NCBI GenBank assembly: GCA_036407095.1
Contig: DASWZV010000066.1
Location: forward strand, 1-64,000
From: Gp6-AA40 sp036407095
GTDB taxonomy: Bacteria; Acidobacteriota; Vicinamibacteria; Vicinamibacterales; UBA2999
DNA: 64,000 bases
Direction: 5' to 3'
This document shows, piece after piece, positions 1-8,532 of the stretch. Positions within the stretch are counted from its first letter, which is position 1; each line of letters begins with the position of its first letter. The translations under genes were made by a program, and so were the position numbers. The notes beneath the pieces were generated by a model. That model was given only the letters and a program-made list of their open reading frames with translations, was not told where the DNA came from and made no database searches.

Positions 1-1
1 G

Positions 2-1114
2 TGGGACGACAGTGGCCTCGGGATCGAACCCAACAATCTGAAGGCCATCAACAGCCTGATCGCCTATCGGTCTTTGCGCTACGGCCGGCACCTCGATCTC
101 ATTCTCACCGACCAGCACAGCTTCTGCGGCGACGACCCGACCGATGCGGAGGGCGTTGGCAAGATTTACGATCCGACTTTTAACGGGATGTTCTCTGAAC
201 CGGCGATGATCGCGCTCGATGCCGGACGCACGTTCAACGGCGGCAAACCGCCCGCCGAACTGAGCTTTGGCGACATCAGCATCCCGAATCCGCGAAAGGA
301 TTCACCGCCGCGCACGTTGCTCGGGACCCGTCAGAAGAAATGGTTCATGGACCAGCTCCGTCGGTCCGGGGCAACCTGGAAGATCTGGGGCAATTCGCTG
401 GGCGCCCTCGATTTGCGGGCCGACCCGCAGAACCTTCCCGATGGACTGACCAAGCAGAAGTGGCCGGCCGACACCTTCGCGCAGATCGGCAGCGGCGATT
501 ACGGCAGCGCCTACCACGAGCGTGGCGAAATCTATGACCTCGTCCGCGATTCGAAGATCACAGGATTCGCGATCGTGTCTGGCGACCGTCACAGCTTTTG
601 GGCCGGCTATGCCGCCTCCCTGTTGCCACCCGCCAAGTTCGAGCCGGTCGGGATCAGTTTCGTCGGCGCCTCGCTGGCCAGCCCTGGGGCGATGGAGGCG
701 TATGAACACAATCTTCGCAAGGATCATCCGCTCCGTTCGCTGTTCCTGGCCGATCGGCCAGCGGGTAAGCCCGAATGGACCTACAACATGCTTCTCAAGC
801 ACGGGGTCCGCTCGTGCCTCGAATACGCCAAGAGTTTCGACCTGAAGCGCGCTCACGCCGTTTCCAATCCGAAACTTTCCCCGCACCTTGAATTCGTGGA
901 TATGGGCGGTCACGGCTATGCGACGGTGCGGCTCACCAGTGATGAAATGCGGACCGAGTTCGTTTGCATTCCACGCCCGATCACGCGCAGCGATCGTCCC
1001 GATGGCGGTCTTCTTCGCTACCGGGTCGTCCACACCGCATCGCTCTGGAAACCGGGCGAGCGGCCTTTGCTGCGCCAGCAAGTCATTGAGGGCGATCCCG
1101 GCCTTTCGATCTGA
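2..1114 (+). CDS. PhoD-like alkaline phosphatase/phosphodiesterase, 5' end missing
   Basis: The reading frame is already open at base 2 and ends at TGA 1112-1114, so the N-terminus lies outside the window. The visible part matches the PhoD-like metallophosphatase family, which hydrolyses phosphate mono- or diesters outside the cytoplasm. It begins with WDDS, followed by a segment ending LDLILTDQHSF; later come GNSLGALDLRADPQ and SGDRHSFW, which correspond to the metal-binding Asp, Asn and His blocks of the family. The C-terminal part (VDMGGHGYATVRLTSDEMRTEF) is the usual closing strand region. A 3' neighbour (TetR, opposite strand) converges on it. Substrate cannot be told. Confidence 0.8.
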   Translation, partial: WDDSGLGIEPNNLKAINSLIAYRSLRYGRHLDLILTDQHSFCGDDPTDAEGVGKIYDPTFNGMFSEPAMIALDAGRTFNGGKPPAELSFGDISIPNPRKDSPPRTLLGTRQKKWFMDQLRRSGATWKIWGNSLGALDLRADPQNLPDGLTKQKWPADTFAQIGSGDYGSAYHERGEIYDLVRDSKITGFAIVSGDRHSFWAGYAASLLPPAKFEPVGISFVGASLASPGAMEAYEHNLRKDHPLRSLFLADRPAGKPEWTYNMLLKHGVRSCLEYAKSFDLKRAHAVSNPKLSPHLEFVDMGGHGYATVRLTSDEMRTEFVCIPRPITRSDRPDGGLLRYRVVHTASLWKPGERPLLRQQVIEGDPGLSI

Positions 1115-1196
1115 GATGGCTCCACCTGCTCGCAGCCTCGGCGGTGTGCCAGCAAGAGTACTGATGGAAGCGGTTCGATGGAGTGGGACTCGGGGT

Positions 1197-1793
1197 TCAC
1201 TTCCGCGCCAACACTGCGAACGCCGCGTAGAACACTTCGTCGGGACACAACTCCGGCGTGAGGATGCGCTGCATCACCAGGCCCTCCATCAGCACGTGGA
1301 TCACGCGAACGAGATGGTCGGGCGCCATCGGCAGCTCGTCGCGATCGAACGTGCGCAGCCACTCTGCGCCGAACTCGTAACTGCTCTTCGTGACCTGGAG
1401 GACCCGTGAGCGCAGGTCGCGGTTCTTCAGCGTGTAGGCCAGTCCGGTCAGTCGTCCGACGGCGACCGGCCTGCGCTCGTCGACCGCTGCGAGCGTGGCC
1501 TTCGCCAGCGCTCGCATTGCCTCGGGGAACGTCGCGCCCGGTGTGAGCGCGGGCTTGATCGGCGCCCAGTAGGTCTGGCCCAGCGCGATGAAGAGCTCGT
1601 CGCGGTTCTTGAAATTTCCATAGATGGCGCCGGTGGTCATGCCGGCGCGCCGCGCCACGTTCTCCAGCGTCGTCCGCTCGTAGCCCTTCTCCCGAATGAG
1701 GGCGCGTGCGGCCTCGAGCAGCGCGGCTCGCGTACGTTCGCGCTTGTCACCTTTCGGCTTCCGCCGGACAGACGGTGCGATCGCTCTTGCCAC
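1197..1793 (-). CDS. TetR/AcrR-family repressor
   Basis: This is a 198-residue one-component regulator. The N-terminal helix-turn-helix runs roughly over residues 19-65, from the RAALLEAARALIREKGYERTT block to VARRAGMTTGAIYGNFKNRDEL, the characteristic TetR pattern. The C-terminal helices are the variable ligand-binding half. The start is GTG (1791-1793). It is divergent from the serine hydrolase at 1844, and the 50-bp gap contains a perfect 7-bp inverted repeat that I take as its operator, so it probably represses itself and the hydrolase. The inducing ligand is unknown. Confidence 0.88.
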   Translation of the reverse strand: MARAIAPSVRRKPKGDKRERTRAALLEAARALIREKGYERTTLENVARRAGMTTGAIYGNFKNRDELFIALGQTYWAPIKPALTPGATFPEAMRALAKATLAAVDERRPVAVGRLTGLAYTLKNRDLRSRVLQVTKSSYEFGAEWLRTFDRDELPMAPDHLVRVIHVLMEGLVMQRILTPELCPDEVFYAAFAVLARK

Positions 1794-1800
1794 CGATAGA

Positions 1801-1824
1801 AAAATAGTACATCTATTTTATAAT
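1801..1824 (+). promoter_or_regulatory. TetR operator overlapping a -10 box
   Basis: AAAATAG (1801-1807) and CTATTTT (1813-1819) form a perfect 7-bp inverted repeat with the spacer TACAT. The last T of the dyad begins a consensus TATAAT (1819-1824), 20 nt before the ATG at 1844. Repressor bound here would block the hydrolase promoter and sits 8 bp from the TetR start codon. No convincing -35 box was found. It is one of the few AT-rich patches in the region. Confidence 0.65.
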
Positions 1825-1843
1825 TTCAATACGAGATTCAGAG

Positions 1844-3046
1844 ATGACGACAACACAACTGTCGATTGAGCACGCGATTCGGGAACCTGTCGACGCTGGA
1901 CAGCTGGCGGGCGCGGCCACGCTGGTCTGGCGAGACGGACACGTTCAGGTGGCCATCGCCGGGCGGCGCGATCTCGCGACCGGGCTGCCGATCGAGCGCG
2001 ATACGATCTTCCGCATCGCCTCGATGACCAAACCGGTGACGATCGTCGTCGCCCTGATGCTGGTCGACGAAGGCCGGTTCGCGCTGGACGACCCGATCGC
2101 GATCAGCGCCCCGGAGCTCGCACACATGCGCGTGCTGCGCGATCCCGAGGGTCCGCTCGATCAGACCGATGACGCAGGGCCGATCACCTTCCGCGATCTC
2201 CTGACGCACCGGTCAGGGCTCACCTACGGCGAGTTCCATCGCGGCCCGATCGGCCGCGCCTGCGCGGAGACGCTCGGCGCGACGATCGACAACCCGCTCA
2301 CGCCGGACGAGTGGATCGCACGACTGGCGACGCTGCCGCTCATCGATCAACCAGGCGCCGGCTTCCACTACGGCGTCTCGACCGATCTGCTCGGATTCCT
2401 GATCGCGCGCCTCGAGGGTGCACCGCTGAGTGCGGTGCTGCATCGACGCGTCTTTGCGCCGCTCGGGATGTGTGACACCGGCTTCACCGTGCCGCGCGAC
2501 ACGCGGCATCGCCGCGCTGCCCTGTGCGGCTTCGATGATGAGGGACATTTGACGACGTTGTCAGCGGCACCAGGACGTCATGCGCTCGATGAACGCCCAG
2601 AGGACATGACGTTCGAATCCGGCGGCCAGGGTCTCTGGTCGACGCTGGACGACTATCTTGTGTTCGCTCGCATGTTGATCGGAGACGGTCCGCAGCTGCT
2701 GCGACCGCACACGCTCGCGATGATGATGTCGAATCAGCTGACGCCGGAGCAGCGCGCCACGGCGCGCATGTTCGGACGGCCGATCTTCGCTGCCGGACAT
2801 GGCTACGGCATGGGCGTCGCAGTGGTGATGGAGCCGGACAAGGCGGACCCGCTGCGATGCCGTGGCGGCGTGGGTACTATCGGGTGGCCTGGCGCGTATG
2901 GCGGCTGGTGGCAGGCCGATCCGAACGACCGCTCGGTGCTGATCTTCCTGGCACACAACATGGTGGAACTGCATCAGATGGCGCGCGGGATCGGTCTCGA
3001 TGTGTGGAGCGCGATCGCCAGCTTTCACCAGATCGCGACGAAGTGA
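1844..3046 (+). CDS. Serine hydrolase of the beta-lactamase/class C (EstB-like) family
   Basis: This is a 400-residue enzyme of the serine beta-lactamase-like fold. The nucleophile motif SMTK is at residues 60-63 and the general-base motif is YGVS at about 176-179. THRSGLTYG and FESGGQGLWSTLDDY are typical of the esterase/beta-lactamase-related branch. There is no obvious signal peptide, so it is probably cytoplasmic, which fits an esterase more than a true beta-lactamase. Expression is likely controlled by the divergent TetR gene. No clear ribosome-binding site precedes the ATG, and the predicted transcript leader is short. Substrate unknown. Confidence 0.85.
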   Translation: MTTTQLSIEHAIREPVDAGQLAGAATLVWRDGHVQVAIAGRRDLATGLPIERDTIFRIASMTKPVTIVVALMLVDEGRFALDDPIAISAPELAHMRVLRDPEGPLDQTDDAGPITFRDLLTHRSGLTYGEFHRGPIGRACAETLGATIDNPLTPDEWIARLATLPLIDQPGAGFHYGVSTDLLGFLIARLEGAPLSAVLHRRVFAPLGMCDTGFTVPRDTRHRRAALCGFDDEGHLTTLSAAPGRHALDERPEDMTFESGGQGLWSTLDDYLVFARMLIGDGPQLLRPHTLAMMMSNQLTPEQRATARMFGRPIFAAGHGYGMGVAVVMEPDKADPLRCRGGVGTIGWPGAYGGWWQADPNDRSVLIFLAHNMVELHQMARGIGLDVWSAIASFHQIATK

Positions 3047-3056
3047 GGCCACGGAA

Positions 3057-3151
3057 GGAATCAGGATGCGGGAATCAGGATGCAGGTCTGCTGCAGGAAT
3101 CAGCCTGCAGCCTGGCTCAGGCCTGCATCCTGAATCCTGCTTCCTGATTCC
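3057..3151. repeat. Heptad-based inverted repeat between convergent genes
   Basis: GGAATCAGG (3057-3065) pairs with CCTGATTCC (3143-3151), and TCAGGATGCAGG (3075-3086) pairs perfectly with CCTGCATCCTGA (3122-3133). The left arm is built of 7-nt units alternating between GAATCAG and GATGCRG. The element lies between the convergent hydrolase and deacetylase genes, so it can fold in transcripts from either side and may act as a bidirectional terminator, although no T-tract follows. Confidence 0.7.
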
Positions 3152-3156
3152 CTCAC

Positions 3157-3867
3157 TTAACACACGGTTCCGAACGCGAAGCCACGCTCGCGAAGCAGCG
3201 GGATGATCCGCGACGTCGCCTCCACTGTCTGCGGCCGCGGCTCTCGCCGAGCGCGGTGATTGCCGTCGTGCATCACGATGATGTCGCCGGCGCGCACCCG
3301 CGGAACGATGCGGTTCACGATGCGTTCTGGCGTCGGCGCGTGAACCGGGTCGACATCCCAGAGCATCCAGCCCCACCCGATCAATTGATAGTCGATCGCC
3401 TCCAGCCCTTTGTACATCGAGCGGCTCCGCCATCCGCCGTGCGGACGGAACGCGCGGCACGGCCGTGAGCCCGCGAGCGTCGCTATGCGATCGGCGTTGG
3501 CCGTTAGTAACTTCGTGATGCCGGTCGAGGAATGAAGCAGATCCCAGCGCTCACCGGAGTGCAACGCGACCGCGTGACCGTCGGCAAACATCCGCATGAT
3601 GAGAGGCGCCGTCTCTTCCGTGACATGCGCGTCGATCAGGAAGAACGTCGCGGGCACGCCTTCGCGATCCAGCGCGTCGAGCAGGGCCGGCGTCGTCGAT
3701 GGGTTCGGCCCATCGTCGTAAGTCAGGTAGACGGTCGGCGGCGCCGTACGCGGCATGTGCCACACGCCGCGACCGCCGGCGGTTGCGTCCAGCAGGAACG
3801 GCGCGGGCAAGGTGTGCACGAGCGCCACGATTCCGCAGACGGCGGCAATGGCCCACCACATGATCAC
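3157..3867 (-). CDS. Polysaccharide deacetylase (NodB homology domain)
   Basis: This 236-residue protein is a carbohydrate esterase 4/NodB deacetylase, a family that removes N-acetyl groups from cell-wall or capsular polysaccharides. A hydrophobic N-terminus (residues 3-20) should anchor or export it. Motif 1 is TYDDGP (49-54). Motif 2 starts HSGER at 103, where the family normally has HSxxH, so the second metal-binding His is Arg here. Motif 3 is RPHGGW, and the C-terminal motif is IIVMHDG. The start is GTG 3867; ATG 3861 is a close alternative. It is divergent from the TetR gene at 3943. The altered motif 2 makes normal zinc binding uncertain. Confidence 0.82.
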   Translation of the reverse strand: MIMWWAIAAVCGIVALVHTLPAPFLLDATAGGRGVWHMPRTAPPTVYLTYDDGPNPSTTPALLDALDREGVPATFFLIDAHVTEETAPLIMRMFADGHAVALHSGERWDLLHSSTGITKLLTANADRIATLAGSRPCRAFRPHGGWRSRSMYKGLEAIDYQLIGWGWMLWDVDPVHAPTPERIVNRIVPRVRAGDIIVMHDGNHRARREPRPQTVEATSRIIPLLRERGFAFGTVC

Positions 3868-3905
3868 ATTCTCGTCGCGAAATGCCCGGCTGAAAATCCC
3901 GGCCG

Positions 3906-3958
3906 TTGACAGCCTGTTGAGCGATCGCTAAACTGCTCTTGAGTGAGCGCTCAAGAGC
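3906..3958 (+). promoter_or_regulatory. Promoter and overlapping TetR operator
   Basis: TTGACA (3906-3911) and TAAACT (3929-3934) are spaced by 17 bp, a good sigma70-type promoter. Directly downstream, GCTCTTGAG (3935-3943) and CTCAAGAGC (3950-3958) form a perfect 9-bp inverted repeat, with the smaller palindrome TGAGCGCTCA nested at 3944-3953. The predicted transcript start falls at about 3941, two bases before the GTG start codon, so the operator covers both the transcription start and the first codons. This is a textbook arrangement for autorepression. Confidence 0.7.
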
Positions 3959-4608
3959 CGACCAGCGGCGGCGAGACCCGCGACCGCATTCTGAGGACCG
4001 CCTTCCAGCTGTTTCACGAGCAGGGCTTCAACGCGACCGGCGTCGCAACCATCGTGCGGGAGGCCGGGATCAACCCCGGGAGCCTCTATCACTTCTTCGA
4101 CAGCAAGGACGACTTGCTGCTCGGTGTGCTGGAGTTCGCGCTCGAGTATCTCGGGCCCGCGGTGATGGCACCGGTGGAAGCGCGCGTGGCCGATCCGGTC
4201 GACCGCGTGTTCGCGCTGCTGCAAGGCTATCGCGACCGCATGGTGCGCGAGCACTGCCGCATGGGCTGTCCGATGGGCAACATGGCGCTCGAAGTGAGCG
4301 ACGGCAATGCGCGGGCGCGCGCGCTCGTGCATCGGAATTTCGAAAACTGGTCGGCGCGCGTGGCCTCGTGGTTCGAAGGCGATCCAAGACTGCCGGCGGA
4401 CGTCGATCGGTTCCGTCTGGCGCGGTTCATCCTGACGGTCATGGAGGGTGGGCTGATGCAGGCCCGCGCCGCGGGCACGCTCGCGCCGTTCGACGAATCG
4501 GTCGCCGTGCTCCGCGACTACTTCGAGCGGCTTGGCGTTCGACCGACGATGCGCGTCGCGCGAAGAACGTCGGCAAACAGGAAGAGCACCAGGCGGAGGA
4601 CACGATGA
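3943..4608 (+). CDS. TetR/AcrR-family repressor
   Basis: This 221-residue regulator has an N-terminal helix-turn-helix (about residues 13-60: RDRILRTAFQLFHEQGFNATG then VREAGINPGSLYHFF). The C-terminal half contains EHCRMGCPMGNMALEVSD, typical of the branch that senses small electrophiles or organic ligands. The start is GTG with no Shine-Dalgarno sequence; the predicted promoter puts it almost at the 5' end of the mRNA. Its stop overlaps the ATG of the SRPBCC gene (4605), so the two are translationally coupled. A palindromic operator covers its own start. Confidence 0.88.
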   Translation: MSAQEPTSGGETRDRILRTAFQLFHEQGFNATGVATIVREAGINPGSLYHFFDSKDDLLLGVLEFALEYLGPAVMAPVEARVADPVDRVFALLQGYRDRMVREHCRMGCPMGNMALEVSDGNARARALVHRNFENWSARVASWFEGDPRLPADVDRFRLARFILTVMEGGLMQARAAGTLAPFDESVAVLRDYFERLGVRPTMRVARRTSANRKSTRRRTR

Positions 4609-5126
4609 GGCGTGGTCTGTGTGCGGCGGCGCTGTTGATCGTTGCCGGCGTGGTGCACGGGCAGACGGTTCCCGACGGGCCGTCGTTCGTGCAGGAAGCG
4701 ACGTTCGCTGCGCCGATTGCGGAGGTGTGGCGCGTCTGGTCGTCGTCGGACGGGTACAAGGCAGTCGGTGTCGCGCTGGCCGACGTCGATCTCCGCGTCG
4801 GCGGGCTGATTCGATCGCGCTACGGCGCCGACGGTGTGCTCGGCGACGAGCAGACCATCGAGAACGAAATCCTCGCCTACGAGCCGCCGCGGATGATCGC
4901 ATTTCGGATTCACAAGACGCCCGCCAACTTTCCCTTCAAGGAGGCCTGGAAGCGGACCTGGACGGTCGTCACGCTGACGCCGCTCGCCGACGGCCGTACG
5001 CACATGCGGGCCGCGAGCCTGGGATATGGGACTGACGCCGAATCGATGGCGATGCGCCGCTTCTTCGAGCGTGGCAACCAGCAGACGATCGATGTGCTGA
5101 CCGCACACTTCGCGCGTCCGCGGTAA
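4605..5126 (+). CDS. Secreted SRPBCC (START-like/AHSA1) domain protein
   Basis: This is a 173-residue protein with a signal peptide (MRRGLCAAALLIVAGVVHGQ) followed by one SRPBCC helix-grip domain, a fold that binds hydrophobic ligands. FAAPIAEVWRVWSSSDGYKAV is the usual first strand and helix, and the C-terminal long helix ends VLTAHFARPR. A good Shine-Dalgarno (GGAGGA) precedes the ATG, which overlaps the end of the upstream TetR gene by four bases, so they form an operon. A secreted SRPBCC protein is less common than a cytoplasmic one. Ligand unknown. Confidence 0.8.
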   Translation: MRRGLCAAALLIVAGVVHGQTVPDGPSFVQEATFAAPIAEVWRVWSSSDGYKAVGVALADVDLRVGGLIRSRYGADGVLGDEQTIENEILAYEPPRMIAFRIHKTPANFPFKEAWKRTWTVVTLTPLADGRTHMRAASLGYGTDAESMAMRRFFERGNQQTIDVLTAHFARPR

Positions 5127-5164
5127 TTGGTGTCACTGGCAGGGAGTGGCGAGCCAAGATGGAA

Positions 5165-5203
5165 CTGTGGACCTCCGGCGCACCGCTGCCCGGAGGTCCA
5201 CAG
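5165..5203. terminator. Hairpin between convergent genes
   Basis: A 14-bp perfect stem pairs 5165-5178 with 5190-5203 around an 11-nt loop. It lies between the SRPBCC gene and the end of the TonB receptor gene on the other strand. No run of T follows on either strand, so it may stabilise 3' ends or act as a weak bidirectional terminator. Confidence 0.5.
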
Positions 5204-5217
5204 CGTTGTTCAGGCGA

Positions 5218-8200
5218 TCAGAAGTCGAGCGTCAGATTCCAGCGAACGAACCGCGGCGTGTAAATGACCGTCGGGTTGTTCCATGTACCGCCCTGCGCCG
5301 TATTGCCGACGCTGTACAGATAGGTGTTCTCGTAAGTCGTCGCGTAGTTCGTGTTCATCAGGTTGCCGAGGTCCACGCCGACATCTGCGCGCCTCGAGCC
5401 GAAGCGGAAGATCTTCGCGAATCTCATGTCGATCTGGGTTCGGCGATTGTCGGCGTACAACCGATGGTCGTTGTCCAGGATGTCGACGGTCGTGTTGCCC
5501 GTGGCGAGCGCTCCTGGTGGCAGCCGCCCGATGATGCCCTGAATGACGGTGTTCGGAACCTGCCACGTGGCGACACGCTCGAGCGGCGGCTGCGATCGCA
5601 CAGTACCGCTGACGAGCACATCGATCTTCGGGATCGTGTACGACGCCAGTCCCCGGACGGTGGTCTGGAACGGATCCACATCACGGCAATTGCGGAGGTC
5701 TTTGATCGTCGACAGGTTCGTCAGGAACGTCGGCGCGAGTGTGGAGTCCAGTGTCTGTGCCATCGCGCACGTGTCTTCAATGGATCGGCCGGTCTGCGTT
5801 CCGACCTGCAGCGTCAGACCCTGCCGGAGACGCGCGTTCAGCGTGAAATCGACGCCATGCCAGTATTGGATGCGCTCGCGTCCGAAGTCGGTTTCGAACG
5901 TGACGTAGTTCTGCGTCCCTCGACTGGCCCCCGCCGCAGTCACCATGGACAACGCGATTGGATAGCCGCCGCCGCCGGGCAGTCGTGAGTCTTGCGGTGC
6001 CGCGATCGTAAACGACTCGTAGTCCTGGGGGCCGCGAAGCGTGTTGTCGGTCACCTTGTTTCCGTAGAACCAACGGCGGTTGTAGGCGACTTCTGCCGAC
6101 ACGCGCGGGACCACCTCCTGCTGAAGCGTGATCCCCCACTGCCAGTCGCTTTGGCGGACATTCCACCCCCGGAGCGTCGCCTGGTTGACCGTAGTGATGT
6201 TGCCCGAGACCGTGCCGAAGTTGAGCGTGTCGCCGGTCGTCGCCGGGCACTCGCCGTTTGCAGCAGGGTTCAGGATGTCGCAGTCGACGACCTTGTTGTC
6301 CCGTCGTGGATCCCCGGCGGGGAACGTGCGGTCGTCCCAGTTGCGGGTGCCCGTGCGTACGATGCGCGCGGCTGGACTGTTGCTGGTGTACTCGCTGTCG
6401 TTGGTCGCGGCATCGAGGTAGTGGCCCAGATTGAACTTCAGCGCCGTCTTGCCATTGCCGAACAGGTCGTACGCCGCCCCGAAACGTGGCGTGATGTCGT
6501 TGAACGAGTCGACGCCAGGTGTCCTCGGGAAGCTGATCGGCGCTGCGTTGAATCGTGACGTCAGATCCGTTCCGTTGAAGTCTCCGGGGGTGAAGCTCCA
6601 GGCGCGGTCGTAGCGCAACGCACCCTGCAAGGTCAGGCGGCGACGCGTCCATCGATCCTGGACATACAGCGCAGCGGTTCCCGTGCGGTCGGACTGGTGC
6701 CACTCGGGCAGCCGGAACGTGAACTGATTGGGCACGCCCTGGTTGAACCGGTAGGCCACCTGCGGCTCGCCGACGAGGAACCAGTTGTTGACCCGGATGT
6801 ACGCACCCTGATAGCCGACTTTCATGTCGTGTGCGCCCGTGACGTACGAGGCAGAGGCGCGCCAGTTGTTCGGGTTGGCGTAATTCGGGTTGGCGGTCGC
6901 AACCGATCGATAGACGAAGTTCGCTCGCGGCGCGAATGGCAGGTTCGTCGCCGGGTTGATCGCCGTGGACTGTTCGGTCACCGCGATCAAATTCATGATG
7001 CCGTCCGGTGCTGGCCGGCCCGTCGTTCCGCCGCGGAACATGAAGCGGGTGAAGCCGGCCTCGAGCAGGAGCTTGTTCGTCATCGGCGCCGACCACACCG
7101 CCTGGTTGACGTGATAAGGAAGGTTGCCGAAGTAACTCGGATTGGCCTCGGGTGATGGAGTGGTCGCGCCCGCTCCCAGACCAACCCAGTCGGTGCCGCG
7201 CTTGTTGCAGCCGCTGTCGGTTTCGAGCCTCAGTGTCGATCCCTCGCAGCGGCGCTGGTACTCCTGGTTGTACGAGACGCGATGCTTGGCGGACACCTGC
7301 ATGGTGATCCTGCCGATGTACGACGCGCGCCCCTGCAGCGTCCGAGCCGTGACGGTCGGGTCTGCCACCCAGTCCCAGCGCGTGGCATCGTAGGCATTCG
7401 CATTGGCGACGACGCCCGGGACGGCTGCCGTCGTCTCGAGGCTGCGATAGCTGCCAAAGAACCAGAGCCGGTCGCGTTTGATCGGGCCGCCGTACGATGC
7501 GCTCGCGTCGTAGGAGTTGATGATGCCCGGCGTCTCTCTCAGGTTCGGCCCTGGAGGCGGCGCCATCAGCTCCGGGGTGAGATTGTTGCCTCGTGACCAG
7601 TCACCCGCGTTGTTGATGAACGCCTGCCCGCGGAAATTGTTTCCGCCTGAGCGCGGCACCAGGTTCATGATCGGCCCGCCGATATCCGACTCGCCGAGGC
7701 CGCCCGCGACCGCCACGGAGATCTCGTCGACGTTGATGGAATCCAGAATATAGGTGGACACGCCGCCGCCGTTGAACGGCGCGGCGATCGTCATGCCGTT
7801 GATCGCCATTCGCCCTTCATTGATCGGGCCGCCCCGTGCGGCAAAAAACGTCATCGTCGGCGACGCGGCGAGCGCCCCCTCGTTGACGTTCAGACCCGGG
7901 ACGGCATTCAGCAGGGTGCCGACGGAGCGGTTCCCCGGAACGGCCGAGACCACCTCGGCGCTGAGGACAGTCTCACGCTGCGCGCTCTGCACGTCGACCA
8001 CCGGCGTCTCGCTGTTCACGGTGATCGTCTCTGCGAGCGCACCGACGCGCATGTCGATCGGAATCGTCAGCGTCGTCGTGCCCGTGAGCTCGATGCCCTC
8101 GCGTTTGACGGTGTTGAACCCCGAGAGCTTGAACGTCAGCGAGTACGTGCCGGGATTCAGACCGGTAATGCGGTACTGCCCTGTGCCGTCGGTGACGGCG

Positions 8201-8370
8201 GTGCGGACTTTTTCGATGAGGGCGGGGCTCGACGCCTCGACGGTCGCGCCCGGGAGGACGCCGCCCGATTGATCTTTGACCGTGCCTGTGAGGGTACCCT
8301 GGGCAACCGCAAAGGACGGCAGCAGAATCGCCGCCGTCAGGATCACGACCGCTATCGACGCTCCACGCAT
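5218..8370 (-). CDS. Oar-like TonB-dependent receptor with carboxypeptidase-regulatory N-terminus
   Basis: This 1050-residue outer-membrane protein has a signal peptide to about residue 23, then a carboxypeptidase-regulatory-like beta-sandwich (residues 24-110, GTLTGTVKDQSGGVLPGATV). A plug-like region follows (ETITVNSETPVVDVQSAQ onward), and the rest is a long beta-barrel ending in an aromatic residue (WNLTLDF). This architecture is abundant in Acidobacteriota and is used for uptake or adhesion of large substrates. A strong ribosome-binding site (AAGGAGG) precedes the ATG. No substrate-specific gene is adjacent, so its cargo is unknown. Confidence 0.9.
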   Translation of the reverse strand: MRGASIAVVILTAAILLPSFAVAQGTLTGTVKDQSGGVLPGATVEASSPALIEKVRTAVTDGTGQYRITGLNPGTYSLTFKLSGFNTVKREGIELTGTTTLTIPIDMRVGALAETITVNSETPVVDVQSAQRETVLSAEVVSAVPGNRSVGTLLNAVPGLNVNEGALAASPTMTFFAARGGPINEGRMAINGMTIAAPFNGGGVSTYILDSINVDEISVAVAGGLGESDIGGPIMNLVPRSGGNNFRGQAFINNAGDWSRGNNLTPELMAPPPGPNLRETPGIINSYDASASYGGPIKRDRLWFFGSYRSLETTAAVPGVVANANAYDATRWDWVADPTVTARTLQGRASYIGRITMQVSAKHRVSYNQEYQRRCEGSTLRLETDSGCNKRGTDWVGLGAGATTPSPEANPSYFGNLPYHVNQAVWSAPMTNKLLLEAGFTRFMFRGGTTGRPAPDGIMNLIAVTEQSTAINPATNLPFAPRANFVYRSVATANPNYANPNNWRASASYVTGAHDMKVGYQGAYIRVNNWFLVGEPQVAYRFNQGVPNQFTFRLPEWHQSDRTGTAALYVQDRWTRRRLTLQGALRYDRAWSFTPGDFNGTDLTSRFNAAPISFPRTPGVDSFNDITPRFGAAYDLFGNGKTALKFNLGHYLDAATNDSEYTSNSPAARIVRTGTRNWDDRTFPAGDPRRDNKVVDCDILNPAANGECPATTGDTLNFGTVSGNITTVNQATLRGWNVRQSDWQWGITLQQEVVPRVSAEVAYNRRWFYGNKVTDNTLRGPQDYESFTIAAPQDSRLPGGGGYPIALSMVTAAGASRGTQNYVTFETDFGRERIQYWHGVDFTLNARLRQGLTLQVGTQTGRSIEDTCAMAQTLDSTLAPTFLTNLSTIKDLRNCRDVDPFQTTVRGLASYTIPKIDVLVSGTVRSQPPLERVATWQVPNTVIQGIIGRLPPGALATGNTTVDILDNDHRLYADNRRTQIDMRFAKIFRFGSRRADVGVDLGNLMNTNYATTYENTYLYSVGNTAQGGTWNNPTVIYTPRFVRWNLTLDF

Positions 8371-8470
8371 GGTGGTCCTCCTTCAATACGGAGTGCGTTA
8401 AAAGAGCGCGGCCTTCCCCGACGGGTATGTATGTGCCGGGCATTCAACGATGTCCGGATGTGTTTGTCAA

Positions 8471-8502
8471 TAAAAAGGGCCGGCTGGAGCGCACCGGCCC
8501 TT
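8471..8502 (-). terminator. Rho-independent terminator of the PspA/AAA+ operon
   Basis: AAGGGCCGG (8475-8483) and CCGGCCCTT (8494-8502) form a 9-bp GC-rich stem. On the minus strand it is followed by a run of T (complement of 8472-8476). It lies 30 bp beyond the stop of the last gene of the leftward gene set, and is the only classical intrinsic terminator I found in this half of the window. Confidence 0.8.
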
Positions 8503-8532
8503 CGACGGCTATGTCGGACGGATCGAACGACC

